Assembly: GCF_026151205.1 (NCBI RefSeq)
Contig: NC_087077.1
Coordinates: forward strand, 186,001 to 250,000
DNA: 64,000 bases
Reading direction: 5' to 3'
DNA from: Bolinopsis microptera
Taxonomy: Eukaryota; Ctenophora; Tentaculata; Lobata; Bolinopsidae
The notes below the pieces were generated by a model. The model worked only from the letters and a program-made list of their open reading frames with translations. It searched no databases and was not told the DNA's origin. This document shows positions 44,665 through 55,437 of the stretch, piece after piece (positions within the stretch are counted from its first letter, which is position 1; each line of letters starts with the position of its first letter). Both the position numbers and the translations under genes were made by a program.

Positions 44665-44765
44665 TACTGGGCCGCGCTCAGCCTGTCATTCCGCCAAATC
44701 TTTATTCCGCCAAATCTATATATGTTAATGAACATAATAGCCTGGGGTCCTCAGGTAACGCATAT
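44665..44765 (+). repeat. short interspersed repeat, copy 3 of 3
   Basis: GCGCTCAGCCTGTCATTCCG, a small internal duplication of ATTCCGCCAAATCT, then AATGAACATAATAGCCTGGGG. Confidence 0.6.
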
Positions 44766-44792
44766 GAGGACAAACAACAAAAGCGCGGGTAA

Positions 44793-44822
44793 TTTTGGCA
44801 CCACTGTAGAGTGGTGCCAAAA
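44793..44822. repeat. perfect 13-bp-arm hairpin
   Basis: TTTTGGCACCACT - GTAG - AGTGGTGCCAAAA. It is followed by a second pair, AGAGCCCTT / AAGGGCTCT, enclosing a GC-rich region to about 44905. No tRNA-like fold is recognised. Confidence 0.85.
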
Positions 44823-45136
44823 TCGTTGGGCCGGTGGGTTCATGACTAGAGCCCTTTTACCGCTGTGAGGCGGGCGCGCGCTACTGCAAGCGCAAGGGCT
44901 CTGGATAGAGCAAACCTATTATATACGTTTAAGTTTAGGATTCAAATTCAGAATGCCCGATTTGGATGATTGTTTTGAAAATGACTTGCTATCATTTCTC
45001 ATTCGAGGAATACATCAAATCAAATAAAAATCAATAATATCGTTCATGTTGGGAATTTTAAGGTTTCGAATGAAATTATTGAAGGTTTACAACCTACCAG
45101 GATGCGCGCCGAGTTGGACTCGTCGACGGTTATATA

Positions 45137-45590
45137 GTAAAATACAATTTTTATTTTCCACAGAAGAATCAATACATATTTTATTATAAATATCCGATAA
45201 TTTCATTAATAATCATTAAAAATTGCTTTGTCATTTGTAAAATCAAAAACGAAAATCCGTACGCTGAACTGTGAACGCGCGCGGCGTTTTTTCTGCAGCT
45301 GCCCAGCTTCAAGCTTGTAGCCGCTAACATCAAAGCCGCCGCGCGCGCCCAGTGCTGGGGTGCATTCTCATTAACAATTAAACTTGGTCAAAGATAGTTA
45401 TATAAAATTCCTAAATTAAATCAATAATCATGTTAATATGAGTATTCAACACTACTCGACAACAAATATTTGCCGGCCCATCAACGATTCAGTCGCCGAA
45501 ACAAAAATCAAATGTTTGCTTTTTCGTTTCGGGGACTGTTTGAACTCAGTACTATATCCGACTAATCATACTTTATAATGGTTAAAATAC
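45137..45590 (+). repeat. 750-bp repeat copy B, part 1
   Basis: Matches 5224-5724 and stops at TAAAATAC (45583-45590), which is duplicated at 51048-51055 where part 2 starts. Confidence 0.8.
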
Positions 45591-46190
45591 TTATAAACCC
45601 CTCCGGGTTAGAATAAGATTCTGATAATCCCGGCTCCCGCTAAATAGATTTTGATAATCCCGGCTCCCGCTGTTAGTTTTTTTCCACTGAATAAATAACC
45701 CCGGCACAGCTTCTATAATCCCGCCCCGCAAATTTGGCTCAACAAGATTTGTTTTGTTTTGATATTCCATGAGAATTTCAAACGCGCACTGTCACGTGTT
45801 TTGATGACGTGTATCACGTGACTAACTATTACGACGCGCATTGGTAAAAAAATGTCACGTGACCTATGGCTTAACGTAAGAACTATAAATACACTTGATC
45901 TACGTATCGGTCTAATTGCAGGCGCTGGCAAAACTCCAGCACACTGCTTACATTACCTAAACTCTTACATTATTTGGACCAGTTCCAGAACTTGTCTCGA
46001 CGGTTACATTTGTGCGGTTAATTTTGTCGTGTTTGATATAAGCCATGAATTATAGTCGTCTACTTTGATGAACTTCATGACACGATATCATTATTAGCTC
46101 CACCTTTTATCGCTTGCCAGGCTTAACTCGAGTCGAGGCTTACTCGACGCCCCTTATCGATATTCATTCAACGTTCTGACTGAGGAATAA

Positions 46191-48938
46191 AATAAATAAA
46201 TAAATAAATAAAGTCAATTTTTACAGCACAGCAATATATATCTAAATATCAGATCCTCTGTAATCATAATGTATAAAAAAAAGGAGCTTTTCTCTGTGCT
46301 GAAGGATGAATCAAGGCAGATCATGGTTCTGTTAGCAGGCCACCCTAGTTATGGACAATACGTATATATAAAATAATTAAATTATAATTTTAAAATTGTG
46401 TCAAGATTGAACTAAAACATAACTCAGGGTAAAATAGACGTATTCCCTTCGTCAAATTAACTATTTACAATACTAAACTTAAACGAACTCCGGGTAAAAT
46501 AAACGTAATCCCTTTGTCAAACTTGCTATTTACAATAAGTTAATAAATTAATACGGTTGAAAATTATTTCATATTCAATAACAATGTAGCATCAATATAA
46601 TTGATACAAATGAGGAGCATACATAGCAGTGAGAATTGCACATAACAGGAGGACTGGAGGTATGGAGCAATAATGATTGACAGTGCACCTTTCCACTGAT
46701 GTTCCTAATTTCCTGTAATAGCTTAATAGGCATGGAAATACTTTGATTGCAGGGGATAAATTGGATTCACTTATGTACTGAGATAACTTAACCGAAATAA
46801 CATAACTGCCTAGATACATTGGCTAGTGTTGGGTGGGATCATGAATTTATCGTAAGAGTTATCCCCTTGGTAATTCTCATCAGTTAGCACCATATTCATA
46901 AGAGTTTCTTTGTATAACTTAGAAAATTTCTTAACGTCGTCACACTCTCTAAGGGACTTTGGTAATATGTTCCAGGCCTTAGTTCCTAGATAGTTAAACT
47001 CCTTGTGAGATCTTGATTTAGGAGTATAAAGATTGCAGTTTTCTGCCTCACGTGATCCACCAGAAATATACGAGAATTTCCCGATAAAATGCTTTGGACA
47101 TGTTTCATTGATTATACGGTACATATATGAGCTAAGATGAACCTGTCGTCTCAAATGGAGAGGAAGCCATCCCATATTTTTGTATACATTAACCGACCTC
47201 TCTCTGATGTTTACATCTAGGGCTATTTTAGCAACCTTTTTGTACATGATATCTAACTCTCCTAGTCGTTTTTTATATGTTCTTGACCAGATGGTGTCTA
47301 AGTAGTCAAAATGTGGCAACATAAGTGCATTAGCAAACATCTTCCTGAACTTAAGAGGGAGAAGTTTTTTTGATCTATACATAGCACCAATTCTTTTGGA
47401 TATCTTTTTCTTAATGTTATCAATATGTTCATTAAATGTCAATCTGCTGTCAACTATAAGTCCAAGGTACTTATGGGATTTAGTTTCACAGATTACCAAA
47501 GTAAGGTCATCACAAATTTCGACAAGGATGGCATCAAGGTTAGGCTTAGAGTCAAGGATCATTAGTTTTGTTTTTTCATTATTCAGGGATAGTTTATTAG
47601 CCTGAAGCCATCTGATAACTAATTTCAACTCTTGTTTGATGTTACCATAGTTTCCTCTAGATATATTGTCAAAATATAATGCACCGTCATCAGCAAATAG
47701 ATAAGGTTTAGAAAATAGGCATGCATTAGGCAGGTCATTGATAAAAATGCTGAATAGAATTGGTCCTAATATACTTCCTTGAGGCACTCCAGAGTTCAAT
47801 GAATGTAAACTGCTTATCCTACTCCCAACTCTAGTTTGCTGTAATCTATCTGTGAGGAAGCTCCTAAACCAGCTCAATGCAGTATCTTTTATTCCATAAT
47901 GCTTCAGCTTTTGAATGAGAATATCATGGTTAACAGTATCAAATGCCTTTCTGATGTCCAGGAAGATAATTGCAGGATGCTTGGCACTGTTCTTAGCAGT
48001 AAATATACGATCAAACAGATCTAACATGAGATAAGTTGTAGAGTGATCTTTACGGAAACCATATTGATGCTCTGAAAGTATTCCCTTTTCATCAAGATAT
48101 TGAGTCAGTTGGGAGTTCACACAAAATTCGATGCACTTTCCAAGAATCGGTAAAATTGAGATTGGTCGATAATTACTAGGATTCTCAGTATCACCATCCT
48201 TATGGATTGGGGTGACTTTTGCAACCTTGCAGCTGTTTGGCATGATGCCACTGGATAAACTCAAATTTACAAGATGTGTTAATGGAGCAATAAATGCAGG
48301 TAAAATTTGTCTAAACACTCTCAATGGTATATGATCATTAGTGGATTTGCTACAAGGGATACTTGCCACATAGTCTAAGATATTGGACTCAGTTATTTCA
48401 GTAAAGCTATTCAAGCTGGTCTCGTTGTCAATCTGCTCATTTTGTAGATAAGATAGAAATTCATTTTCATTTTCCAGCTGCACTTCTGCTTGGATCTTTG
48501 GACCTATTTCAGCAAAATATTTATTGGTGGTTTCAGCATCAAGATTGTTATTGATATTGTTAGCTTTAACAGGCAGATTTGATGCTGTCTTTATCGTTTT
48601 CCATACACCCTTTAGATCATTCATGGCACACTTGGCTTTCAGTTCTGTTGCTAAGTTAGTCTTCCTATTAATTCTAGACAAATAGGTTGAATAGTTTCTC
48701 TGCCGTTTATATGCCATCCATAATGAGTCACATTTATTACAGTGTATAAGACCATTTGGATGTATACGTCTGTTCTTGTTGTGTGTTAAAAATTTACGGT
48801 AAAGTTTCCCTTTCAATTTCTTACTTTCTAAAAATTCTGGAGATGGCTTATGGATGTAATCACTATGGCACTTAATTTGTTTAATTGGACAGAAGTGATC
48901 ATAGTAGTGATCAATATGTTCGTTTAAACCATCAACTA
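46191..48938 (-). mobile_element. 5'-truncated LINE inserted between Y and X
   Basis: Ends (minus strand) in a (TTTA)n tail, seen as AATAAATAAATAAATAAATA at 46186-46213. The other end cuts the RT frame at 48938. The undisturbed junction survives at 50688-50700 (GAGGAATAATGTTCATG). Confidence 0.85.
46810..48938 (-). CDS. non-LTR reverse transcriptase, N-terminally truncated
   Basis: The frame is open from the insertion junction to the stop at 46810, about 709 codons; the first Met-like codon is not a true start. Upstream linker NEHIDHYYDHFCP, then RT motifs VTPIHKDGD, NYRPISILP, GFRKDHSTT, FLDIRKAFDTVNH, GVPQGSILGPILFSIFIND and the catalytic FADD near 47690. A C-terminal LKFRKMFANALMLPHFDYLD thumb region is typical of the Jockey/CR1 group. 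Endonuclease and ORF1 are lost. No internal stop or frameshift, so insertion is recent. Confidence 0.85.
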
Positions 48939-49059
48939 ATGTTCATGTTTAGATATAACGCCAATTTCAAATGTCATAGTACCTTAGTTGTATTTATTTG
49001 GTCTAGTCCCCAATTCCATTTGATATTTTCCATACTGATCTCATATAGCTAGAATTAAG

Positions 49060-50192
49060 TGACCCATTTATGCAAGGACTCATCTTACAGCTAGAGGAGG
49101 CAAAGGCCCATCGATATCAGCACCATATTGATGAGATACGTAAGTTCCTAACGTGGACAAGGGGGTCCAACGAGCTCAACAGAAGCAGAATAGACCTTCT
49201 GACTAGTGTCCACAACGGTGTTGTCAGCTATTCAAAAGACGAAATAACCCGCTTTATGGACTTCACTTGGAATAAACATCTCCTACTGAACCCTAGAATA
49301 AATCCGGGTGAGATACTGGATAACATCGATGAGAGGAGCAAAAAATTGTTTCCTCGCTACTCAAGCAGGAGCACAGACACTAAAGTAATGTCTCTCTTGC
49401 ATGGCCATGACATCACCTTCACAGCATTCAAGGCAAGGGTTGCCAACAACTGCGACCCTCAGTGTCCGAATTGTCAGATGTTGGACAACAATTACCATCG
49501 AATCTTCTCTTGTCCACTGTACCGCTGTTCCTACAGAGAAACCATTCAAGAGCACTCCACTAGTGACCAACCATGCTGGTCTATCTTAAGAGATGGTAGT
49601 GATGGCAGCATCACTGCCTTCCGATCTTTAGCACAGATCGCCATCGATGAACTATCATAGAATTGATACTTATACTTATTAGTGCTCCTTCACCTCCATC
49701 CCCCTTCATGTCCTACATCTCCTTATGACATCACTCCCCCTTCAGCCTCTACTACTCCTTTACTACTCCATCTACTGCCTCATCTTCTGGACATCATTAT
49801 CTTCTAGTTTAGTTGAGAATTCTCAACACCCACTTCCAAGTCGAGTACTCTCGACCCACTTAGTCCACATACCTTGCAAACTTACAGCAGGGTATTTGTA
49901 ATGGTCTAAGTCCCTAATACACGCCAAAGATGGTTCCTCTATACTCAACCGTAGGAGAAGAGAATTAGGTGACTGTATTTTGTTCTAATGTTGATATTAA
50001 TATAAGTATGTTCTAGTTGTTACTCCTTTTGTTTTAACGTCTTTATGGAACTCTCCTTAAATTATTTCAATGCAGTCACTCAGATGATTTTTAAATCAGG
50101 ACACTTAAATAAAGACACATACTCTGCCCACAATAAGGGGCCATAATTTTTAAATTATGTAACAGTATAGAATTATTATTATTATTATTATT
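49060..50192 (+). mobile_element. 3' fragment of another LINE with 10-bp target duplication
   Basis: Flanked by TAGAATTAAG (49050-49059 and 50192-50201) and ending in an (ATT)n tail at 50172-50192. The unoccupied site is preserved in the second X unit at 50804-50813. Confidence 0.9.
49070..49660 (+). pseudogene. C-terminal end of a LINE protein
   Basis: 196 codons, still open, beginning right at the truncation. The end reads CPNCQ, then HRIFSCPLY, the CxxC-H-C zinc-binding pattern found after the RT domain of many LINEs. RT core absent. Confidence 0.6.
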
Positions 50193-50864
50193 AGAATTAA
50201 GAGTAAAATGTCAAATTTGTTGGTCCTACAATGAATTTGGCTCAACAAGATTTGTTTTGTTTTGATATTCCATGAGAATTTCAAACGCGCACTGTCATGT
50301 GTTTTGATGACGTGTATCACGTGACTAACTATTACGACGCGCATTGGTAAAAAAATGTCACGTGACCTATGGCTTAACGTAAGAACTATAAATACACTTG
50401 ATCTACGTATCGGTCTAATTGCAGGCGCTGGCAAAACTCCAGCACACTGCTTACATTACCTAAACTCTTACATTATTTGGACCAGTTCCAGAACTTGTCT
50501 CGACGGTTACATTTGTGCGGTTAATTTTGTCGTGTTTGATATAAGCCATGTATTATAGTCGTCTACTTTGATGAACTTCATGACACGATATCATTATTAG
50601 CTCCACCTTTTATCGCTTGCCAGGCTTAACTCGAGTCGAGGCTTACTCGACGCCCCTTATCGATATTCATTCAACGTTCTGACTGAGGAATAATGTTCAT
50701 GTTTAGATATAACGCCAATTTCAAATGTCATAGTACCTTAGTTGTATTTATTTGGTCTAGTCCCCAATTCCATTTGATATTTTCCATACTGATCTCATAT
50801 AGCTAGAATTAAGAGTAAAATGTCAAATTTGTTGGTCCTAGCACTTACCCGGAGGGGTTTATAA

Positions 50865-51047
50865 CACATAACAACGGCACGCTTAAGTTATATTAAAATA
50901 ACCCCTCGTGCTAAAGCACGTCAGGGTTATTTTCATAATAATCCCTCGTGCTTCGCACTCGAAATTATTATAAATTTTTCCCGATACAAGGGGATACAAG
51001 GGGGAGCCGCGCACATCGTGCGCGGCGGGTCATACAACGTATGACAA
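50865..51047. repeat. cluster of four hairpins
   Basis: In order: an imperfect palindrome 50898-50930 (ATAACCCCTCGTGC / GCACGTCAGGGTTAT), another at 50937-50969 (CTCGTGCTTCGCACTCG core), the perfect GCCGCGCA-CATCG-TGCGCGGC at 51006-51026, and GTCATAC-AAC-GTATGAC at 51029-51045. The last two are the reverse of 4330-4370. Confidence 0.8.
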
Positions 51048-51188
51048 TAAAATACAAAGTAAAAAGATTTTCCTCGATGGGCCGGCATTCGCAACCGCGA
51101 AACGTTTTGAGTACGACAAATGATGACACCACCACCAGCCGTTAATTAATAAGTCCATGGGTGACGGGATAAAGTTAAAGTAAGATGT
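51048..51188 (+). repeat. 750-bp repeat copy B, part 2
   Basis: Matches 5717-5855 (AAAATACAAAGTAAAAAGAT, GGCATTCGCAACCGCGAAAC), then is interrupted by the LINE at about 51189. Confidence 0.8.
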
Positions 51189-54100
51189 GTATCTTCAAAC
51201 TCTCCCGGGCAATTGCCCATAAGATTCTAGGTAGCCCCGTTGATGGGAGGTTGTTCAGTGATGTTACCAAGGCCCAAAATAGATTTTCCCCACGTTCTCG
51301 TAGATCTGTAATCCAGTCATGGTAGTCAAACTGATGTGCGAAATCTGCTGCTGTTGCGATAGACCTGTGCGTGCTGGACATCCATTTTTGATTTGTCAGA
51401 TGTGTGACAAAATAATGCACAAAAAATGTAAAACTGATGATAACATAACCAAATTTCGAGATGCAACATACTGCAAAATATGCACTGATGCCAATGATAT
51501 TGTACGGTACAACCCTTTCTACCAAGCTCCACACTTTGCAAACAATGGCCTCATTGATGATGAGCCAGTTAATTATATTGAATCTATCTACAATAGCTCA
51601 AAGATTCTTGAAAATTGCAAAACATTCTCCATAACTGAGTTGAATGCTACTGTCCTACCTAAAAATTCAGCTAAATATTTGTCCAAATTATTCCTAAATA
51701 TTGATGGAAATGCATCAAACTTTGACAACTTTGCAGTTGAGCTGTCTTGTATCGACCACAAATTCTCTGTTATCGGTCTTGCAGAAACAAATACTAATCC
51801 CGAAAATGGAACTCTGTATCAGCTTAACGGATACTCCTCCTGTTACCAATCACGTTATTTTTGTCAAAAGAAAAACCAGTTCAAGGGTAAAGGATCAGGA
51901 GTGTGTCTTTACCTGCACAACTCCTTTAACTTTAACAAAATCCCTGGCTTATCTCTCTGTAATGAACACATAGAATCACTGTTCGTATCCATCACTAGCT
52001 TGCAAGACCCAACTGTTGTAGGGGTTATATACCGTCCCCCAAACGCATCACTTGAACTGTTCAACGAAGCATATGAAGGTATTCTCTCAAAACTGAATGG
52101 CAAAAAAGTATATATTCTTGGTGATTTCAATATAAACATGTTGAAGGACCCATCTCCATCAGAGGACAAATTCCAAGAAATAATATTCAACAACGGCTTC
52201 ATACCAACCATATCAGTACCAACTCACCAAATGCCTGGCTGTTCCAGGACCTGTATTGACAATATCCATACCAATGTAGTAGATCAAACCCTTATTTCTG
52301 GTGTGATATCTGACAAGATCTCCCACCATCACCCTATATTCACTCTTATTGAACTTTCCCCTGACTCTGTGCCAACACCTGATTCATCAGACAAAATTAC
52401 TATACACTACGACTATAGTAATGCTAACTTAGAAAAGCTCTGTCTTGAAATAGAAAACGATGTAGATAGGTTCCACCACAGCTGTAACACATTTGATTCT
52501 TTCATGCAGTTATTTCAAGAAAAGATAGATTTGTCTTGCAAACTTCTAACTCCTAGAACCACTAAACGTAACAGCATAACCAACCCTTGGATTACCCAGG
52601 GCCTAATTAATTCCATCGATAAGAAAGCTAGGTTGTATTTCGAATGGAAGAAGACTTGTACATTAAAACTACCTGACGGGGACCCAAACAAGCACATCTA
52701 CTACAAGGAATTCGACAAGTTTCTCAAAAGGTCAATAAATATGGCAAAGGCTATGTGCTATACTCAAAAATTCGAGAAGTACAGCATGAATTCGAAAAAG
52801 ACTTGGGAAGTTATAAATGAACTCCGTGGTAAAAATTTGTCTAGATGTAAGGACGATTTTGTCATAGATGGCCAGAGAGTTACTTGCAGACGAATAATTG
52901 CTAACAAATTTTGTGAATATTTTACATCTCTTGCAAGTAATCTCAATAAAAATGTATTGTCAAACAATAGTATTTCTCTGGAACCAGTAGAATCATTTGC
53001 TCAGTTTATGTCTAATTCAGTATCTGACTCCATATACCTAGAAGAAACTAATGAAGACGAGATTGTCGAGGTCATCAGAGATTTTCAAAATGGCAAGGCG
53101 AGTGACATACCTATAATCGTTGTAAAAAAATCGGCAAAGCTCATTGCTGGTACCTTGGCCAGGCTTTACAACACATGTATACAAAGTGGTACATTCCCAA
53201 GTATATTTAAAACTGGTAAAGTTATTCCTATTTACAAGAAAGACAATAAGGAATGCATTGAAAATTATCGGCCTGTATCAATATTACCTTTATTTGGAAA
53301 AATCTTTGAGAAGATCATTTACAAACGCCTTTATAATTTCTTCACATCTAAAGGTGTACTAACAGACTCACAGTTTGGATTTAGAAAAGGCCATTCTACC
53401 ACTCATGCTCTACACAAATCTATAGACTCCGTTACAAAGTCTCTGGCTAGCAATAAACATGTATTGGGCATATTCATTGACTTGAGCAAAGCCTTTGACA
53501 CCCTTGATCACAATATTCTTCTAAGCAAGTTAAATTCCTACGGTATTAGGGGTTCAGCACTTACCTTACTTAAAAGCTATTTGACTAACAGAAAGCAGTA
53601 TGTTATGTATAACGATGTACCATCAGTAACAATGGACGTGAAATTTGGAGTACCACAAGGGTCAATTCTTGGGCCACTACTCTTCCTACTGTATATGAAC
53701 GATATAGTAAACTGTTTTTCAGACAGTGAGGTGAAATTTGTACTTTATGCTGATGACACTAATATCTTCATATCAGGACCATCTAGAGAAGCAACATATA
53801 AAAAAGCCAACCTAGTACTTAAACATGTCTCGATTTACATGAAATGTAATCTACTTCATATCAATATGTCCAAATGCTGCTACATACATTTTAAACCTGC
53901 CTCTGAATATGATGACACCTGTGCGCGGACTAGACCATTTGCTAACCTGCTAGATGAATCTAGATCAATATTCATCGATGGTAAGGTTATCACTAAAGTC
54001 AAGGATACCAAATTCTTAGGTGTTGTTATAGATAGTAAGCTAAACTGGATTGCCCACATGCACTACATCCGTAAAAAGCTGCGGACCATGACTGGTGCAA

Positions 54101-55317
54101 TCTGTAGAATCCGGCACTCTATACCTGCTGAACTATACTTGAAAATATATAATGCTCTTTTTGAATCACATCTCAGTTATGGTATAAGTGTTTGGGGTGT
54201 TGTCATCAAGGAACGGTCCAATGACAGTCTTTTTATCACTCAGAAGCACTGTATAAGGATCCTTTTCGGTGATCTCGACTCATATCTAGATAAACAATCA
54301 ACATGTGCAAGAACTAGACCATATGGTATGCAAAGATTAGGCCATAAACATTTTGAAAAGGAGCATACAAAACCCATTTTTAATAGACTAAAAATTCTTA
54401 CAGTTCAAAACTTGTTCAAGTACCATTGCATTTCAGAATTCTCTAAGATTATCAAGTACCACTGCCCATACTCCCTTTATGAGGCCATCAACATTTCAAA
54501 CCGTACAACGAGTTTAACGGTTATTCTTCTTAATAAATCAAATACTTTTTTGTTCAATGCAGCCAAGCTTTGGAACACTGTTCATAAAAAAATTCTAACC
54601 TCAAGCAATTGCCTAGAAACTTCCATTAACTTGATAAAATTGAGAACCAAGGCACTATTATTACAAGTACAGGCTGCTGATTTAAAAGATACTTGGAATC
54701 CAAACAATTTTAAATTGCAGTAATCTATTCTTATCGCAGCAGCACACACTTAACACACTTAATATTACTATCATGATTGTATTATAGACTGAAAAGCTCT
54801 CAGATCAATTTTGGGCGTTTTTAACCACTTGTTGTAATGTTTTTAATTATTTAATATCTTAACTTAACTAAATTTTTATTCATATCGAATTAACAAATAA
54901 TATTTGATAATTTATTTGATAGTTTAGTCTGATATTGATATTGACTATATTGATATTGTTATTATTGAATGAAGTTAACTCCAGACGTACATAATATTAC
55001 TTCTTTTAACAAAGGGACTTGGAGTATAAACGACCAAGTTAGCATACATTTTCAACCAACCAAGAATTCTGGAGGCAAAGGTGGGTGCGTAAACTTTATG
55101 GTCTGTACTCTCCGATCCTGTATCACCCAGGATTCTTTTCGACGTTTTTGGTAAAAGGTATATACCTTCTAGTCAATCTCTTGCTACTCCAAGTCCCCCA
55201 AGATTTCTAAACTAAAGTTCGTCCTAGTTATATTATATTATATAAAATATATTTTTTGTTTGCTGTAACTGATACTAAATAAAATTGTTGTTTTCCTGAA
55301 TTGTTGTTTTCCTGATA
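51189..55317 (+). mobile_element. apparently full-length LINE (single-ORF type)
   Basis: About 4.1 kb: a 130-bp leader, one 1134-residue ORF, a 590-bp 3' region, and a tail of two ATTGTTGTTTTCCTGA units (55285-55316). Short 3'-terminal tandem units rather than poly(A) are a feature of CR1-like elements. It splits copy B of the 750-bp repeat. Confidence 0.8.
51319..54723 (+). CDS. LINE polyprotein: zinc finger, AP-type endonuclease, reverse transcriptase
   Basis: 1134 residues, no stop or frameshift. Residues 8-55: a PHD/RING-like Cys-His cluster (CEICCCCDRP, CQMCDKIMHKKC, YCKIC). About 115-345: apurinic-type endonuclease with LAETN (Glu156), YRPPN, GDFNIN (268-273) and a C-terminal SHHHPIF where SDHxP is usual. 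About 600-870: RT with PIYKKDNKE, NYRPVSILPLFGKIFE, GFRKGHSTTHAL, FIDLSKAFDTLDH, FGVPQGSILGPLLF and YADD (810-813). It copies the element's RNA at the nicked target site. Intact catalytic motifs suggest recent or current activity. The Asp-to-His change before the last endonuclease His is worth checking. Confidence 0.92.
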   Translation: MVVKLMCEICCCCDRPVRAGHPFLICQMCDKIMHKKCKTDDNITKFRDATYCKICTDANDIVRYNPFYQAPHFANNGLIDDEPVNYIESIYNSSKILENCKTFSITELNATVLPKNSAKYLSKLFLNIDGNASNFDNFAVELSCIDHKFSVIGLAETNTNPENGTLYQLNGYSSCYQSRYFCQKKNQFKGKGSGVCLYLHNSFNFNKIPGLSLCNEHIESLFVSITSLQDPTVVGVIYRPPNASLELFNEAYEGILSKLNGKKVYILGDFNINMLKDPSPSEDKFQEIIFNNGFIPTISVPTHQMPGCSRTCIDNIHTNVVDQTLISGVISDKISHHHPIFTLIELSPDSVPTPDSSDKITIHYDYSNANLEKLCLEIENDVDRFHHSCNTFDSFMQLFQEKIDLSCKLLTPRTTKRNSITNPWITQGLINSIDKKARLYFEWKKTCTLKLPDGDPNKHIYYKEFDKFLKRSINMAKAMCYTQKFEKYSMNSKKTWEVINELRGKNLSRCKDDFVIDGQRVTCRRIIANKFCEYFTSLASNLNKNVLSNNSISLEPVESFAQFMSNSVSDSIYLEETNEDEIVEVIRDFQNGKASDIPIIVVKKSAKLIAGTLARLYNTCIQSGTFPSIFKTGKVIPIYKKDNKECIENYRPVSILPLFGKIFEKIIYKRLYNFFTSKGVLTDSQFGFRKGHSTTHALHKSIDSVTKSLASNKHVLGIFIDLSKAFDTLDHNILLSKLNSYGIRGSALTLLKSYLTNRKQYVMYNDVPSVTMDVKFGVPQGSILGPLLFLLYMNDIVNCFSDSEVKFVLYADDTNIFISGPSREATYKKANLVLKHVSIYMKCNLLHINMSKCCYIHFKPASEYDDTCARTRPFANLLDESRSIFIDGKVITKVKDTKFLGVVIDSKLNWIAHMHYIRKKLRTMTGAICRIRHSIPAELYLKIYNALFESHLSYGISVWGVVIKERSNDSLFITQKHCIRILFGDLDSYLDKQSTCARTRPYGMQRLGHKHFEKEHTKPIFNRLKILTVQNLFKYHCISEFSKIIKYHCPYSLYEAINISNRTTSLTVILLNKSNTFLFNAAKLWNTVHKKILTSSNCLETSINLIKLRTKALLLQVQAADLKDTWNPNNFKLQ

Positions 55318-55437
55318 TTGCCTATCACCTATCACCAAAGTTACTTTGCATATACTGCTTCTAGTTACACGATAGCGATATCAGTTCCCAATAACGTGTG
55401 ACCCAACAGAAGGGTTTTTATGGAACAGACATTTTAC
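55318..55437 (+). repeat. 750-bp repeat copy B, part 3
   Basis: TTGCCTATCACC through TTGCATATACTGCTTCTAG to CCCAACAGAAGG matches 5865-5965. Confidence 0.8.

Larger units (their letters stand above)
45591..50864. mobile_element. 5.3-kb unit bounded by TTATAAACCCCTCCGGGT inverted repeats
   Basis: 18-bp terminal inverted repeats at 45591-45608 and 50847-50864. Inside is a tandem pair of a unit of about 607 bp, Y+X: Y at 45731-46190 and 50234-50693 (only a few differences), X at 48940-49059 plus 50202-50230 and at 50694-50840. The first unit is opened by two LINE insertions. No transposase of its own is visible, so it looks non-autonomous; an LTR-like nature of the Y+X unit is an alternative. 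Confidence 0.7.

Noticed and set aside
44402-44792. Frames across the fold-back end at 44.4-44.8 kb
   Set aside because: They cover a repeat end and a C20 run, and the counterpart in the other copy is not conserved as coding.
44793-44905. A tRNA or other structured RNA gene
   Set aside because: Strong hairpins, but no cloverleaf, anticodon arm or T-loop sequence could be fitted.
45852-46055. 67-codon frame in the Y unit, repeated at 50355-50558
   Set aside because: Conserved between copies only because the whole Y unit is nearly identical; no motif, and the minus strand is equally open.
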